From positions 1-36,524 of the IMG/VR virus record IMGVR_UViG_3300007734_000637: a stretch of 36,524 nt of DNA; one strand, written 5' to 3'. Each line of letters begins with the position of its first letter. Within the stretch, counting starts at the first letter, position 1. Positions 6,629 to 15,600 of the stretch are shown here, piece by piece. The position numbers and the translations under genes were made by a program. The stretch is from a virus. The notes under the pieces are model-generated. The model had not been told where the DNA came from. It saw only the letters and a list, made by a program, of their open reading frames with translations, and did not search any database.

Positions 6629-7002
6629 AAATTTTGGGCTTGGTGTTGATACTGTTTCCAGCTTTAGCGCTAAGTAGTGAATCAGAGTGTTTAGCCGCTA
6701 TCATGCACTCAGAAGCAAGCGGCGAAAGCTTAGAGGGGTTGATTGCAGTGGCACAGGCAAGCATTAACCGCTCTAAGGCTACTAAGAGACCAATATGCTT
6801 AATTCGTGGCGTGACGCGCAAGAGGCCACCGTCTAATATAGCCCAGCATTATACTGCACTGGCTCAATCAATATTAGATGGTGGCGCGTCTATAGTTGGT
6901 CGCGCTGATAGCTGGGAGCGGAGCAGAAGGCCAAAATATGCTTGTAAAATAACAAGATTTATTGGCAAGCACACTTTTTACATCATGAAAGGATTAAGAT
7001 AA
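6625..7002 (+). CDS. Secreted SleB-like cell wall hydrolase
   Basis: The 125-residue protein starts with a clear signal peptide (MKILGLVLILFPALALSS). The rest resembles the SleB/Hydrolase_2 family: ECLAAIMHSEASGESLEGLI with the conserved glutamate, AVAQASINR, and a late GKHTFY segment. These enzymes cleave peptidoglycan glycan strands as lytic transglycosylases. It is unusual in being expressed with the early genes and away from the lysis cassette. Roles in late lysis timing, entry or envelope remodelling are possible; none can be chosen from sequence. Confidence 0.65.
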   Translation: MKILGLVLILFPALALSSESECLAAIMHSEASGESLEGLIAVAQASINRSKATKRPICLIRGVTRKRPPSNIAQHYTALAQSILDGGASIVGRADSWERSRRPKYACKITRFIGKHTFYIMKGLR

Positions 7003-7191
7003 ATGGCAGATGAGGCAGACGTGGCTAACGACCAAGCACAAATGATTTTAGACAAACAAATAAAAATGAAAAGAAAGGACGTTAATCCGTTTCAGAACAG
7101 TTCCGGTGTTTGCTGGGAGTGCGATCAACTTGTTCCAGACCAGCGGAGGTGGTGTTCGATTGAATGTTGTGCAGCAAGTGAACTGGCCTGA
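7003..7191 (+). CDS. Small zinc-finger protein, TraR/DksA-like
   Basis: The 62-residue protein begins MADEADVANDQAQMILD, closely matching the N-terminus of phage/plasmid TraR-DksA family proteins, and has a C-terminal cysteine cluster (CWECDQLVPDQRRWCSIECC). TraR-type proteins bind the RNA polymerase secondary channel and mimic ppGpp/DksA. Residue spacing around the cysteines differs somewhat from the classical C4 finger. It starts immediately after the SleB-like gene stop and is probably in the same operon. Confidence 0.65.
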   Translation: MADEADVANDQAQMILDKQIKMKRKDVNPFQNSSGVCWECDQLVPDQRRWCSIECCAASELA

Positions 7192-7208
7192 CTTTACGTT
7201 TCAACCGA

Positions 7209-7284
7209 TTAACCTTTACAATTACCCAAAGCAGCAACAGGATTATAATATGAGCGAAATAGACGAGATACGCATGGCTAAAGC
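7209..7284 (+). repeat. 76-bp perfect direct repeat, right copy
   Basis: Identical to 4084-4159. This copy belongs to the intact DUF3310 gene starting at 7250. Confidence 0.95.
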
Positions 7285-7498
7285 ATGGGGGCCAAAAGAC
7301 ATAATAAACAAACCAGAGCATTATATACACGGCGGAATAGAAACATGGGATGTTATTGAGGCATGGAAACTTAATTACAATCTTGGTAATGTAGTAAAAT
7401 ATATAAGCCGCGCGGATCACAAAGGTAAGCGCTTGGAGGATCTGCAAAAAGCCCGCGCTTACCTTGACCGTGAAATTGAATTATTAATTAGACCTTAG
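7250..7498 (+). CDS. DUF3310 protein
   Basis: The 82-residue protein contains the DUF3310 pattern: KPEHYIHGGIETWDVIEAW, then YNLGNVVKYISRADHKGKR and a final helix with KARAYLDREI. This family is common in tailed phages and some members are annotated as nucleotide kinases without clear proof. ATG at 7250 is chosen because AGGA lies 7 bp upstream; the frame is open further upstream to a GTG at 7178. Its first 12 codons are duplicated at 4125. The 3' end overlaps the convergent endolysin gene by 15 bp. Confidence 0.8.
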   Translation: MSEIDEIRMAKAWGPKDIINKPEHYIHGGIETWDVIEAWKLNYNLGNVVKYISRADHKGKRLEDLQKARAYLDREIELLIRP

Positions 7499-7888
7499 CT
7501 GCTCCAATGTTTTGCCCTCTGTGTACTGACAGTGGGCAAGCTCTTTAAACCTCAGCCAGCGACCAGCCCACTCCAAGCCTAAGCTTTCGGCAATCTCACC
7601 ACACTTATTAAAAGTTTTTAGATCAGTCCATTGGGCTTTCCCGTCAACAATAGGGCAAAAGTCAAAAGCTAGTCTAAAGTTATGAAACGATTGACCGCCT
7701 TTTGCGTTTGTCACTTTAGCACCTGACTTAGTGCGCCCTTGCGCATACAGTGCGTTTTGTGATTCAGAATCTCTATAAGTTGAAGTAATAATTACATCAA
7801 TGTTTTGCTCTTTGCACTTAGCAATAAATAGCTGACAAAGCCTTGCAACATTAGGATTAAGCGCGCTTATATCCCTACTGTTTATCAT
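7484..7888 (-). CDS. M15-type endolysin (L-Ala-D-Glu peptidase-like)
   Basis: The 134-residue protein matches the M15C/VanY-like peptidases used as phage endolysins. The zinc-site motifs are SFHNFRLAFDF (His69, Asp76) and ELAHCQ (His119, in place of the usual PHFQ), with SxHN and AFD spacing typical of the family. It should cut the peptide stem of peptidoglycan. It ends the lysis cassette and overlaps the converging DUF3310 gene by 15 bp, with no terminator between the two transcription units. Confidence 0.9.
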   Translation of the reverse strand: MINSRDISALNPNVARLCQLFIAKCKEQNIDVIITSTYRDSESQNALYAQGRTKSGAKVTNAKGGQSFHNFRLAFDFCPIVDGKAQWTDLKTFNKCGEIAESLGLEWAGRWLRFKELAHCQYTEGKTLEQLRSN

Positions 7889-8115
7889 GGCTTGTTAAGC
7901 ACGTATGCAATTACTGTAAAAATAGCGCCGACGGCAAAAACTATTCCGCCGAAAAAACCTTTATTTTTTGCTGATTCTTTTTTTAGTTCATCAAGCGTCA
8001 TAAAAATCTTATCTGACTTTCGTCTAACTTCGTCCCGATCTTCGTTAAGCTCTCTGCATAACCCGTCTAGCCGTTGCTCAACTTTTGCAACTCTACAGTT
8101 TAAGTCATCTGCCAT
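7885..8115 (-). CDS. Small membrane protein, holin-like candidate
   Basis: This 76-residue protein has a charged, coiled-coil N-terminal part (about 1-50) and one C-terminal membrane helix (GIVFAVGAIFTVIAYVL). The shape is like XhlA-type or other single-span lysis proteins. It overlaps the endolysin start by 4 bp and follows Rz/Rz1, supporting a lysis role. Which of the two small membrane proteins in the cassette is the holin cannot be settled. Confidence 0.65.
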   Translation of the reverse strand: MADDLNCRVAKVEQRLDGLCRELNEDRDEVRRKSDKIFMTLDELKKESAKNKGFFGGIVFAVGAIFTVIAYVLNKP

Positions 8116-8578
8116 AATCTATCCCCCTTATAAAATGACTGCACAGTATAGCATAAGCACTTATTTCATCGGCTCTGTAGGCTTCTGACTTGAGAAATTC
8201 TGTAAGTTCTGCTGAAATCCCCCGATCCTCTGAGGCGGCATCAATAAGCTCTCCGGTATTAGTAGTTTTTGTTGAGGTGCAACTACTACGCGCCCTATGG
8301 GTGTCGTACAAGCGCTTAGAGCGAAAAGCGTCACGCTGACTATTAATAGCATTGATAGTTGATACATTGGCGTCCTCTAGTTGTTTGTTAGCGTTAAGAG
8401 TCGCTGCTTTGTCTTTATTAGCTTGTTCTGCTAAGTTAGCATACTGAAGCTCTGCTTCTTTGTTTTGCGCTGCTATACCATCTGCCATGTGCTGAATCTC
8501 AGCTTTACTCATTTGATAAGTAACACCCCCGCCCGCAGCGAAAGCTAGCATGGCTATAATAGCAAAATAATAAGGCAT
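8105..8578 (-). CDS. Rz: Rz-like inner-membrane spanin subunit
   Basis: The 157-residue protein starts with a single membrane anchor (YYFAIIAMLAFAAGGGVTY) followed by a long Ala/Glu/Gln/Lys-rich periplasmic coiled coil, the architecture of i-spanins. It would join the outer-membrane lipoprotein Rz1 to disrupt the outer membrane at the end of lysis. The nested Rz1 gene in another frame is strong support. Its start overlaps the stop of the upstream 55-residue gene as TGATG. Confidence 0.85.
   Translation of the reverse strand: MPYYFAIIAMLAFAAGGGVTYQMSKAEIQHMADGIAAQNKEAELQYANLAEQANKDKAATLNANKQLEDANVSTINAINSQRDAFRSKRLYDTHRARSSCTSTKTTNTGELIDAASEDRGISAELTEFLKSEAYRADEISAYAILCSHFIRGIDYGR
8161..8367 (-). 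CDS. Rz1: Rz1-like outer-membrane lipoprotein spanin, nested in Rz
   Basis: The 68-residue ORF is wholly inside Rz in a different frame. It has a signal sequence ending in the lipobox LSAC with Cys20 as lipidation site, leaving a mature chain of about 49 residues with several prolines. This matches o-spanins, which bind the C-terminus of Rz across the periplasm. Nested Rz/Rz1 pairs are characteristic of phages of Gram-negative hosts. Confidence 0.85.
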   Translation of the reverse strand: MYQLSMLLIVSVTLFALSACTTPIGRVVVAPQQKLLIPESLLMPPQRIGGFQQNLQNFSSQKPTEPMK

Positions 8579-8745
8579 CAGTCATGCACCATTAATCCTA
8601 GTCCGCCACTGACAGCAGCGGCAAGCAATAAAAGTTGATCTATAGGTTTGCCCTGATAAAGTAAAACAGCCCCTACAAGAGCTGTAGCTACCCAGATTAA
8701 CCCGCGTTGTGTTGAGGCTTGTGACCAGTTTATGCCTAGTTTCAT
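8578..8745 (-). CDS. Small two-helix membrane protein, holin candidate
   Basis: This 55-residue ORF has two hydrophobic segments: GLIWVATALVGAVLLY and LLLLAAAVSGGLGLMV, joined by a short polar turn (QGKPID). It sits between a tail gene and Rz. Its start overlaps the upstream stop as ATGA, and its stop overlaps Rz as TGATG. The size and topology fit class II-like holins. Confidence 0.65.
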   Translation of the reverse strand: MKLGINWSQASTQRGLIWVATALVGAVLLYQGKPIDQLLLLAAAVSGGLGLMVHD

Positions 8746-8978
8746 GGCAATGCGTTTATTTGATCGGTTAAAGCTTGTAATTGCGCCATTAAATCCTCTT
8801 TGCTTGGTGGAGGTGTTGGCGGCTTAACGTCGACAAAGTTTGCCACAACATAGGCTGCCGCGTCTCTTTCTGCTGTTGTCGCCCCATTCTTAAAGGATAT
8901 TTTGCCGTTTGAATTAACACCATCAATTCGGCACACAAGTTTAATTTCTGCGTCAAGTTTTTCAATATTTTCAATCAT
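8742..8978 (-). CDS. Small tail-associated hypothetical protein
   Basis: The 78-residue protein starts MIENIEKLDAEIKLVCRIDG and has an ATTAERDAAAYVVANF helix, a proline-rich hinge (KPPTPPPS) and a C-terminal helix. Similar small proteins follow fibre genes in many siphophages and may be fibre assembly helpers, but the function is not established. It sits just after the fibre-like gene and is coupled to the holin candidate. Confidence 0.55.
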   Translation of the reverse strand: MIENIEKLDAEIKLVCRIDGVNSNGKISFKNGATTAERDAAAYVVANFVDVKPPTPPPSKEDLMAQLQALTDQINALP

Positions 8979-8988
8979 CAGTTTCCCC

Positions 8989-10290
8989 TTACCCGTAAAT
9001 TGTGCCAGTTATGCCGCTGTTTAAGTTAATATTTGAGGTTCCGCCAAGACTCACCCCAAGCCCTCTCGTTGCACCATACCAAGTGGTTGTAGCAGATGCT
9101 TCTGAAACTTCTAGCCAAGCCAAAAAATGACGACCTGCACTAGGGAATCCAGTATAAACCGCTTTTAAATAACTAATTCCAGTGCCGCTGCCATAAAGAA
9201 TGCTTGTAATGTTTGAAGATGTGCTATTTGTCACATCAAGGCCAATAGCCACCGCAAAATCTGCAACGCCTCCTGTATTTCGTACGGCGCATTGCAAATC
9301 AGCCAAAACAGGCACTTCGCTCACCCCAATTACAAAATCAAGTTGATTAGCTGTTGATCCGTTAGCCTGTCTCATTGTGTTTGTAGTATATGTCCACGCA
9401 CCAGTCAAATCATTAACTAACATATTTCTTATAAGTCTATTTGATACGTTCCATAAATATCGCTTTTTTAATGAATCTTCACACTGGCCTGAGGCTGTTG
9501 TTGTTCTTCCCGTGCCTAAGTAGCGCCTAGTAGTTGCGCCAGACTTTACGTGAATCCCGTCTTGCAATACTAGCGCGGTAGCTCGGGTGGTGTCGTTTGT
9601 CCAGTTTACCGTTTCTAGCGCCAGCGTTGCATCAACAATAAAAACATCAAAAGGCGTTGACGTTGTCGCAGGGACAGCAACAGATTTTTCTGTAAAAGTA
9701 TTTATTGACCATGCCGACCCGCTATAAGTAGCAATCTGGTTACCGTTGTATGGCGTGAAATATACGGTCGTTGCTGCTAAAACGTCCGTTGTTGTTACTG
9801 GCGTGGCGGTGGTTAAAGTAAGCCTGCCGTTAATGGTAGCACTTACGGGGACTGATGAAGAAGGCGCTCCGGTTACGGAAACCGACCAGCTTGCTACCGT
9901 TCCACTTCCATTTATTGCCGTTACATTAACAACTAATGACGTTCCAGAAAACGCCGTTACCTGTCCGATCATGTTATTAGCTGGCGTTGCTGTTGACGCT
10001 ATGATTACGTATTGACCAATCGTATAAGCTTTGCCAGATTCTGCCAGCGTTAATGATTTTGATCCTGTGGCAATTGCTAACGATGTCAAGCTTGTTGAAT
10101 TTGTTGTTGCACCGCCTAGAACGGTTAAAGCTGCATTAACAACAAAGCTAGCCACCGCGATCTCTTGCGTAAGAGCGGGAACAAAACGCGTTTTCCAACC
10201 CCCCTCTTTTAGCCCTGTCATTGCGTTATTGTCGTCTGTGACTGTTGACCCGTCACCGCCTACGGATGTGCTAAATGTAACTGAACTCAT
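8989..10290 (-). CDS. Fibre-like tail protein, receptor-binding candidate
   Basis: The 433-residue protein starts MSSVTFSTSVGGDGSTVTDD and is rich in Ser/Thr/Gly/Val with alternating beta-strand patterns, as in fibre shafts and tips. The middle contains Ig-like or beta-sandwich-looking segments (about 60-150). Its location as the last large tail gene before lysis fits a host-recognition protein. The start overlaps the stop of the upstream tail gene. I cannot identify a specific receptor or chaperone domain. Confidence 0.6.
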   Translation of the reverse strand: MSSVTFSTSVGGDGSTVTDDNNAMTGLKEGGWKTRFVPALTQEIAVASFVVNAALTVLGGATTNSTSLTSLAIATGSKSLTLAESGKAYTIGQYVIIASTATPANNMIGQVTAFSGTSLVVNVTAINGSGTVASWSVSVTGAPSSSVPVSATINGRLTLTTATPVTTTDVLAATTVYFTPYNGNQIATYSGSAWSINTFTEKSVAVPATTSTPFDVFIVDATLALETVNWTNDTTRATALVLQDGIHVKSGATTRRYLGTGRTTTASGQCEDSLKKRYLWNVSNRLIRNMLVNDLTGAWTYTTNTMRQANGSTANQLDFVIGVSEVPVLADLQCAVRNTGGVADFAVAIGLDVTNSTSSNITSILYGSGTGISYLKAVYTGFPSAGRHFLAWLEVSEASATTTWYGATRGLGVSLGGTSNINLNSGITGTIYG

Positions 10291-11141
10291 AATAATTCCT
10301 TGATTTCATAGCTGGTTTGATACCGCGTGTTATAAGGTTGTTGGATTGGGGATAATGTTTGCAATCTACCCAAAAAAGCGCGTCTATTTAAATTTAAAGC
10401 AGAACTATCATCATAAATATAAAGCACCTCCGCGTCTGTGCCGCTGATCTTTATGATATCGCCGTTTATGATTGATTCATTGTAGTCTAAATGATCAAGC
10501 GTAAACCTAGCAACTCTGCTTGATGTGCGTCTGTCAAAATACTCCGCGCCACTTATTGATGTATCAACAACGGTGCTGGTTTCATCACCGATTGACGCGC
10601 CTAAAATCATGTTTAGTGTTGGCTGATAAACAGCGCCTACAAATATTCTGCCTAGCTCTACATATCCCGCCGCGTTAGTGCTATCAAAAAACTCAATCTC
10701 ATAATAACGAGCATCAGCAACAACGGATGGAACGTAAACAATTGACTTTGTAAATAGCGCAATTTCTTCGACCGATAATTGCAAATCCCAGAACCTTGAG
10801 TCTTCCCACTCATAAGTTCCAAACGGCATTAGAGGCCATGCGTCAATAATGCCGCTATCATAAGCCAAGCCAGTGTACCCGCTGTCTGAGTAAGCTCTAT
10901 ACCTCCAAGTGGCTAAACTGGTTAAATTATGGCTAACAATAGCAACAGAGCCTATAATGCGAGATTGATCTAATGAAAACCTGAGCTTAGTTGATGTGTT
11001 AACCGCATTAGTTGATCTTGCTTTTTTGCCTAGCCGTCTATTTTGAATATTAGTTAATGGCAATGTTGCCGACCACGAACCATAAGCCGCGAATGTGGCC
11101 ACATCAATTCTATTTTGATAACCAATGATGGTATTGCTCAT
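10287..11141 (-). CDS. Tail tip protein with discoidin-like N-terminus
   Basis: The 284-residue protein has an N-terminal half resembling discoidin/galactose-binding jelly-roll segments often found in tail tip proteins (IGSVAIVSHNLTSLATWRYR, then YYEIEFFD and YVELGRIFVGAVYQP). The C-terminal half looks like a compact beta domain. It lies between the tail hub-like gene and the fibre gene, so it is probably part of the distal tail. Confidence 0.6.
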   Translation of the reverse strand: MSNTIIGYQNRIDVATFAAYGSWSATLPLTNIQNRRLGKKARSTNAVNTSTKLRFSLDQSRIIGSVAIVSHNLTSLATWRYRAYSDSGYTGLAYDSGIIDAWPLMPFGTYEWEDSRFWDLQLSVEEIALFTKSIVYVPSVVADARYYEIEFFDSTNAAGYVELGRIFVGAVYQPTLNMILGASIGDETSTVVDTSISGAEYFDRRTSSRVARFTLDHLDYNESIINGDIIKISGTDAEVLYIYDDSSALNLNRRAFLGRLQTLSPIQQPYNTRYQTSYEIKELL

Positions 11142-11142
11142 G

Positions 11143-12666
11143 CTAGCCCCAAAGCGTTAAGGTTGCGCGGTTTGTTGAATAATCCGCTTCAATACCTATG
11201 ATTTTGAATAGTTTACCACTATTTAAACCAAACCGATTCAATGTTAAGTTTGCAACATTAACAAGGTCTGGTAATGTTTCGGTTAAGTCAAGAGCAATTC
11301 TAACAGTAAATAATGATCTATTGGCTTTATAAAGAGCCAGAACCCTCGCCGCTTCTGTTTGCGCGTTTGCTTGAGTGACTAACAAGCTATCACGCACAAG
11401 AGTTGCTGCAAGGCTGTATTGTGTTTTGATAGCTAAATCTTCCGAAGAAACCGTTAATGATGATTGAGCTAATACATTTCGTCTAGCGTCAAGCGTTGCG
11501 CCTGCTAAATCAAAATCTTGAACTGTGTAGTTTTTTTGATAGCTAACATTGACCCTATAAGCTGGTATGCCCTTGTCTGTGTCACTTGTGCGGTTATGCT
11601 CAATGCTTATAATATTACTAGAGCTTATCTCAATATTTGCCGCGCCCGATGGAGCATCAAAGCGCCCAATTCTAAAGAGTCCAGTAGCATCAAAGCCATA
11701 ATAAGCTCCTATGGATATAGATATCATGTCCATTATATTAATAGATGATTCTAAGCCCTCAAGCCACACGCCCACAACCGACGAGTTAAGCGTATCTAAC
11801 GCCGTTACGTCACCCGCCACAATATCACCAGCCGATACCCCGCCTTTTAAAGCAATGGCTTTTAATATCTGCGCCACTGTGCGATCCCCTGCTGCCGCGC
11901 CTTGTGTAGCGTCACACGTTAGCAAACCAGATGGGACGGTTTTAATTCTGATATACCCTGATGCTAGACAGGTTGTATATTTCCCAGCAGACGGATCGTT
12001 CGCTTCCATGGCTGCAATGGTTGGCTCGTCCCCTTGAAAAATCAGTGGAACACCGCGATCATAAACGCCATTAATTGACGCTATTGCACCGTCATTAATC
12101 TGATAAATAAGTTTTGAGCTATTTACCATTATTGGCTGAATGTTAAACACTTGGCCAAATAACAAAGGCTTAGGTTTTTTAGCTATGTCAGCAACCCCCT
12201 CCACCCCAGCGGGTAACGAGTTATTACCCGCATAAAGCGTTGTTTGTAATGGCTTGTCGAGTATCGCTAATTTATCGCGAACAAGAATAGTCGCCTTGGC
12301 AAACGTAAATTCTATCTGCTCCATCGTGCCATTTAAAACGGTGGCGAACGTTGAAAACGCAGCGCCTTGCACCCCGATCTTGATAACTAAACTTCGGCCG
12401 TCAAAAGAATAGGGTAGTAAATAATCCAGCGCCCCATCAACATTAGATAATTCCACAGTGCCATAACCAACTCGACTAGCTCCGCTTGTTGTGCCATTGC
12501 TAAACATGTTACGGCTGATAGATGCTGGATTTACTACCCTAGCATCATAATAAACACTAGGTGGCGTGTCGCTTGGCTCAGTAGTAAAGTTTTGTGACGA
12601 GAACCTAAGAACCTCAGTTGCTCCAGTCGCGTCTATAGCCGCCGTTACTTCGACTAAATAAATCAT
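11143..12666 (-). CDS. Tail tip/hub-like structural protein
   Basis: This 507-residue protein begins MIYLVEVTAAIDATGATEVL and is encoded directly downstream of the tape measure, whose stop it overlaps. The order tape measure, this gene, discoidin-like gene and fibre is what siphophages use for distal tail and hub proteins. It is beta-rich with LSNVDGALDYLL and VRDKLAILDKPLQ segments near residues 70-140 that recur in such proteins. No enzymatic motif was seen. Confidence 0.6.
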   Translation of the reverse strand: MIYLVEVTAAIDATGATEVLRFSSQNFTTEPSDTPPSVYYDARVVNPASISRNMFSNGTTSGASRVGYGTVELSNVDGALDYLLPYSFDGRSLVIKIGVQGAAFSTFATVLNGTMEQIEFTFAKATILVRDKLAILDKPLQTTLYAGNNSLPAGVEGVADIAKKPKPLLFGQVFNIQPIMVNSSKLIYQINDGAIASINGVYDRGVPLIFQGDEPTIAAMEANDPSAGKYTTCLASGYIRIKTVPSGLLTCDATQGAAAGDRTVAQILKAIALKGGVSAGDIVAGDVTALDTLNSSVVGVWLEGLESSINIMDMISISIGAYYGFDATGLFRIGRFDAPSGAANIEISSSNIISIEHNRTSDTDKGIPAYRVNVSYQKNYTVQDFDLAGATLDARRNVLAQSSLTVSSEDLAIKTQYSLAATLVRDSLLVTQANAQTEAARVLALYKANRSLFTVRIALDLTETLPDLVNVANLTLNRFGLNSGKLFKIIGIEADYSTNRATLTLWG

Positions 12667-15600
12667 GATGAAGCCTCTAATTTAGCTTTTCTAGTTAGCT
12701 CTGATATTTCGGCTTTCATGCCCTTCAGTTCGTTAATCATTGCCACATTGGCCGATGATTGTAGATTTACTAATGCTTGCAGCTCTATCACTTGCTCTTT
12801 TAATAGTGTGGTTTGGATCTCGCTAGAATCTTTAATTGATTGAGATATATTGTCAAACAGGCCAACGGTTTTAGAATGATTAGTAACATTAGCAGGCGAA
12901 CCAAAATTAACAAGCTCCGCGCCTTGTTCACCGACTAAAGATAGGCCGTTCGCTATACCACCCATTGCGTAGGCTGGTATGCTTGCTAGATACTGCTGCT
13001 TTAGCGCCTCGTATTGTCTAGCTGCGTCCGCGTCTGTGCCCCACCCTCTATTCATTGATACGCCAAACCGTGCCTTATGCTCCGCGCTAAACTGACCAAT
13101 GACAGACTCCCAATAAGGGTTGCTAGTCCCGCCAGGTGCTATTGTTGTCGGGACGCTTGATCTATAGCCAGCTAACAAAGCCGCTCTTTCTTGTGCAGCT
13201 TTTGTTTTTGATGCTTCTGCCGCTGTTTGTTCCGCTGCTATCCTTGCCGCTTCGTTGCTTGCGTTTGTGCTTGCAAGGTTGTTTGCTGCGTCAATAGCTG
13301 CGCCAGTGTCGCCAGTTGATGTTAATGCAGAGATTGTCCCGGTTGCCACCTCTGCCGTTGTTGCTGCCGTTGTTGCTTGTAGTCTTGCCAGTTTTTCTGA
13401 TGCCGCTTTGATTTCTTGAGCGGTAACAAAAGATGCTAAAGCATCACTTAAAATTAAAATAGATGATGTTACGGTATTAACGCTAGCATCTAACGCTGAT
13501 AATTTATCATTTGCCGCTTTTGCTTGATCTAATTGCAATTGCATTAAATCTTCTTGCGTTTTTACCGCCACCATTGAATCTTCTAGGCTTTTTAATACTG
13601 CTTTGTAATCTGCTTGGTATGCCTCGCCTGTTGCGTTGTATTGTTTTGATGAGTCTAAAAATTCTTTGCCAAGTGCGGGCAAGCTTGCCAGCGCCACCTC
13701 ATTGCCTTGAGCCGCTAATATTGACGCGTCAGTAAAAGCCTTTTTGCTTGAATTATAAATTTGTTCAGGTGATGCTGTTGGATTTTTAGCGCCTGTTAAT
13801 TCGTTATAATATGTTAATAATCCTTTTCCAAGCGTAACAAATTTATCGCGCATGGCTGTTAAGCCTTTATAAGCTGTTTCTAGCGTCTTTTGAGTTCCTT
13901 CTAGCGCAACATTAGCATCGGTTAATTTATTTAAGGTAACAGTGTATGCTTTTGTTTCTTTGTCCATGCTAAGCATTGCTTTTTCTCGTTCTAAGCCTAG
14001 ACCAGCTTCTGTATCACCTAAAGCCTTATAAATAGCAATTTGACGGTTATATGATGCATCTATGATTTTATTTTGTTCGGTTAGTTTTTCTTTAACTAAT
14101 TGTGCGTTTAAATCCGCCGCGTCTGCAAAGTCTTGAGACATAGCCAAGGCTAATACATATATTTCCCTGCCTCGTGCTGTAGTGTCATTTTTTAATACGT
14201 CTAGCAATGTTTTGTAATTAGCTTTTGCATCAGTAACCACGCCAGTTGTGGAATCAAAAGTGGCGTTGACTATCGGCATTAATAGCCCAAGTTTTGCAAA
14301 GCTATTACTTAAAGTTTCTGACTTGCTTATAAGCTTTTCTTGATCTGTAAAATAATTGTCAAAATAAGAGGCTAATGAATCTTTTAGCGCTGATATGCCT
14401 CCAGCAGTTACGATTAAATTACCATCCAATAAAACACTAGCCGCGCCAACATCTTTTAAACCTTGCTTGATAGCCACTAAATCTTTAAATGCCGCTATTG
14501 CATCATCAGCAGTGCCGGGCAACATGCCCATAATGGCGTTTAAATCTTCCATTTTAGATGATGCAATAATTGACTGTATAATCATTTGCTTTTCAACATC
14601 GCCCGATTTTACAAGTATGTCAGAATAATTTATTGCCTCTATACCTAAAGTTTTGAGCTTAGATTGTGCTGTTGATATAAGAACGGTTACGCGCATTAAT
14701 GTTTGATAATAGCCCTCACCTGTTTTTTGAAAATCAATGAACATAGGGTTAAGCAGCGCCATTTGATCGGCTGCTTTTGACATTGCCGCTGTTAGTACTT
14801 CATTGTTTTTTGTTGCGTCTGTGCTTAACGGCATTTTGCCAAGATCGACAAGAAAGTCTGAAAGTTTTAATTTTATGCTTTCTGACCCTGCTCCTGCCAA
14901 TTCTGATGCTGATATAATGCTTTGTTTGGTGTCAATTAATGTTCTTGCGATAGCGGACGATATTGATTTATCAAGCTCACTAAATATTGTTTGAACTGAT
15001 TGGCTTGTACTACTGAATAAGCCAAAAAAGCTTGAGCTAGTTTTGGTGACTAAAATATCAGTGTATTGCTTGGCTTTTAAAACGCCTTCATTAATGATCT
15101 CACCTAATGTTTGAGATACAAATTGAATGCCTGACCCCGCAAAATCTCTGCTAGTTTTTGAAGATGAGAATATATTGCTAGAACCGCTTGTACCCAATCC
15201 TGCGCTTGAGGTTGAGAAGTTAAACCGCTTTGATATTTCAGCGTTTGCCACACCTAGTGATGATGCTATCGACTCTAAATTATTCGCCATGCCTCGGCTG
15301 TAATCTAAGTCAGCGGTTGAGTTTTCTGAAATTATATCAAGAGCATCAAGGATTGAATTAGAAGAATCATTACTGCCAAGCACAGTACCGCCTAGTGATG
15401 CTGAGTAAGCATCTTCTTGTTGTTTTTGATAATCTGCTCCGCTCATTGTTGGTGCGCTTGAGCTGCTTCCGCTGCCAGCCATTGCAACCCCAATCGCCAA
15501 CATAAAGGCTAACATTGCCGCGCCTGTAGCAAAACCAATAGGAAATGGCGCTGCTGAGGCTGCCGCTACTGCTGCCGTTCCTGATGCGGTTGCCTTTGCT

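Noticed and set aside
7178-7249. Upstream GTG start for the DUF3310 gene
   Set aside because: ATG at 7250 has AGGA at good spacing, and the family homology starts after it.
7892-8188. Plus-strand serine-rich ORF opposite the small membrane protein
   Set aside because: It mirrors the real minus-strand genes, has no ribosome binding site, and shows low-complexity composition.
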